NCBI RefSeq assembly: GCF_000701685.1
Contig: NZ_JNJO01000004.1
Location: forward strand, 90,000 to 153,999
DNA from: Gemella sanguinis ATCC 700632
GTDB lineage: Bacteria; Bacillota; Bacilli; Staphylococcales; Gemellaceae
Reading direction: 5' to 3'
DNA length: 64,000 nucleotides
In this document: positions 62,662 through 64,000 of the stretch, piece after piece
Numbering within the stretch: the first letter of the stretch is position 1
How the letters are laid out: every line of letters starts with the position of its first letter
Program-made: the position numbers and the translations under genes
Notes under the pieces: model-generated
Databases searched by the model: none
What the model was told of the DNA's origin: nothing
What the model saw: only the letters and a program-made list of their open reading frames with translations

Positions 62662-64000
62662 TTGAATAAAAACGAAGAAATGTTTACCGAGTATCAGTAT
62701 GGGTTCTCAGATAAAGATGTATCTATTTTTAAAACTGAAAAAGGACTAACTAAAGAAATAGTTGAAACTATCTCCAAAAGAAAAGAAGAGCCACAATGGA
62801 TGTTGGATTTCCGCTTAAATGCATTAAAAGAGTTTTATAGAATGCCAATGCCTACATGGGGTGGAGATTTATCAGAAATTGATTTTGAAGACTTAACATA
62901 CTATGTAAAACCATCAGAAAAGACGGAACGTTCATGGGATGAGGTTCCTACTGAAATAAAAAATACATTTGAAAAATTAGGTATTCCTGAAGCTGAGCAA
63001 AAATATCTTGCTGGGGTTTCTGCTCAGTATGAATCTGAAGTTGTTTATCATAACATGCATAAGCAGTTTGAAGAACAAGGAATTATATTTGAGGATACCG
63101 ATACAGCTTTAAAAAACCATGAAGAAATTTTTAAAAAATATTTTTCTAAAGCAGTCGACTTTAATGATAATAAATTTGCTGCATTAAACTCGGCGGTATG
63201 GTCAGGAGGTTCATTTATATATTGCCCTGAAAATGTCTCTATTGAAGCACCGCTTCAAGCATATTTTAGAATTAATAGTGAAAAAATGGGGCAATTTGAG
63301 CGTACACTTATCATTATTGAAAAGAATTCTTCTTTACATTATGTTGAAGGATGTACAGCACCTACATATTCTGCAAGTTCCCTTCATGCAGCAGTAGTTG
63401 AAATTTTTATTAAAGAAAACGCAAGATTTAGATATACGACAATTCAAAACTGGTCAACTAATGTATACAATTTAGTAACAAAACGTGCAATAGTTGAAAA
63501 AAATGGTACTATGGAATGGGTTGATGGAAATCTAGGTTCTAAACTTACTATGAAGTATCCAGCATGTGTATTAGTAGGTGAAGGAGCTAGTGGTAGCACG
63601 TTATCTATTGCAATGGCAAGTGAAGGTCAAGTACTAGATGCTGGTTCTAAAATGATTCATTTAGCTCCTCGTACTTCATCGACTGTAGTTTCAAAATCAA
63701 TGTCAAGACGCGGAGGAAAAGTTAACTATAGAGGTTGGATTAATTTTGGAAAAAATTCAGAAGGTTCTCGTTCGAATATCGAATGTGATACACTAATTTT
63801 AGATGAATATTCAACTTCAGATACTATTCCATACAACATTATTAAAAATTCTGATGTTTCTTTAGAACATGAAGCTAAAGTATCTAAAGTTTCTGAAGAG
63901 CAATTATTCTATCTTATGAGTCGTGGTTTAGATGAAGGTCAAGCTACAGAAATGATAGTAATGGGATTCATTGAACCATTTACAAAAGAATTACCAATGG
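62662..64000 (+). CDS. sufB: Fe-S cluster assembly protein SufB, 3' end outside window
   Basis: It is the main scaffold subunit. About 446 residues are visible, so nearly all of the usual ~465. It carries YEYGFSD-like [10 protein letters not shown] at the N-terminus, the stretch [10 protein letters not shown]-like region ([11 protein letters not shown]) and C-terminal [17 protein letters not shown]. Start: TTG 62662, 8 nt after GGAG; GTG 62659 is a less well spaced alternative. It forms the end of sufCDSUB. Confidence 0.95.
   Translation, partial: MNKNEEMFTEYQYGFSDKDVSIFKTEKGLTKEIVETISKRKEEPQWMLDFRLNALKEFYRMPMPTWGGDLSEIDFEDLTYYVKPSEKTERSWDEVPTEIKNTFEKLGIPEAEQKYLAGVSAQYESEVVYHNMHKQFEEQGIIFEDTDTALKNHEEIFKKYFSKAVDFNDNKFAALNSAVWSGGSFIYCPENVSIEAPLQAYFRINSEKMGQFERTLIIIEKNSSLHYVEGCTAPTYSASSLHAAVVEIFIKENARFRYTTIQNWSTNVYNLVTKRAIVEKNGTMEWVDGNLGSKLTMKYPACVLVGEGASGSTLSIAMASEGQVLDAGSKMIHLAPRTSSTVVSKSMSRRGGKVNYRGWINFGKNSEGSRSNIECDTLILDEYSTSDTIPYNIIKNSDVSLEHEAKVSKVSEEQLFYLMSRGLDEGQATEMIVMGFIEPFTKELPM

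Overview
The window is about 30% GC and codes almost entirely on the plus strand. It looks like a chromosomal segment of a low-GC Gram-positive coccus. The gene families and orders (glgBCDAP, tlyA-recN, cydABDC, comG, yvlD-hprK-lgt-trxB, an XRE-cupin regulator followed by potABCD, dnaX-ebfC-recR, nusB-xseA-xseB-ispA, sufCDSUB) fit a Bacillales/Gemella-like organism. Gemella is my best guess, by family resemblance only. I see no rRNA, tRNA, IS element, prophage block or CRISPR array.

Layout: 1-9.3 kb is glycogen metabolism. A GH13 glycosidase, cut by the window edge, diverges from glgB-glgC-glgD-glgA-glgP. 9.3-10.8 kb holds two tandem secreted proteins with phage-tail-type lysozyme domains; neither has a normal start codon where its Shine-Dalgarno points. 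10.9-16.8 kb is tlyA, recN, rsgA, rpe, thiN and a TauE-type membrane pair. 17-22.9 kb is the cytochrome bd operon cydABDC. Then come uvrA, a roughly 180-nt 6S-like RNA with its own promoter and terminator, tcdA and an XRE regulator. 27.7-31.6 kb is the competence pilus operon comGA-GG, including a 57-codon comGG-like gene.

31.7-38.6 kb holds a small membrane-anchored protein, a YihY-family protein, msrA, ppaC, a yvlD-type holin-like protein, hprK, lgt, trxB and, on the minus strand, an RluA-family pseudouridine synthase. The 640-bp space that follows contains the last 21 codons of a dead threonine aldolase gene, its terminator and a cluster of TATTAAAC motifs in front of the polyamine operon (regulator plus potABCD). 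43.7-49.2 kb is a small membrane protein, dnaX (lacking its zinc module), ebfC, recR, tkt and an S1-domain protein. An alanine T-box precedes alaS. 52.3-55.4 kb is an Asp23-family protein, nusB, xseA, xseB and ispA. Then come glycerate kinase, an EamA transporter and a C39-like peptidase. The window ends inside sufB of the sufCDSUB iron-sulfur cluster operon.

Most transcription units end in clear intrinsic terminators, and several have near-consensus sigma-A promoters. The most unusual signals are the paired AUU/AUA-type starts of the two lysozyme-domain genes, the zinc-less DnaX with an A8 slippery run just after the clamp-loader core, the 16-bp inverted repeat inside the glg operon, the threonine aldolase relic and the repeated operator-like motif upstream of the pot regulator.
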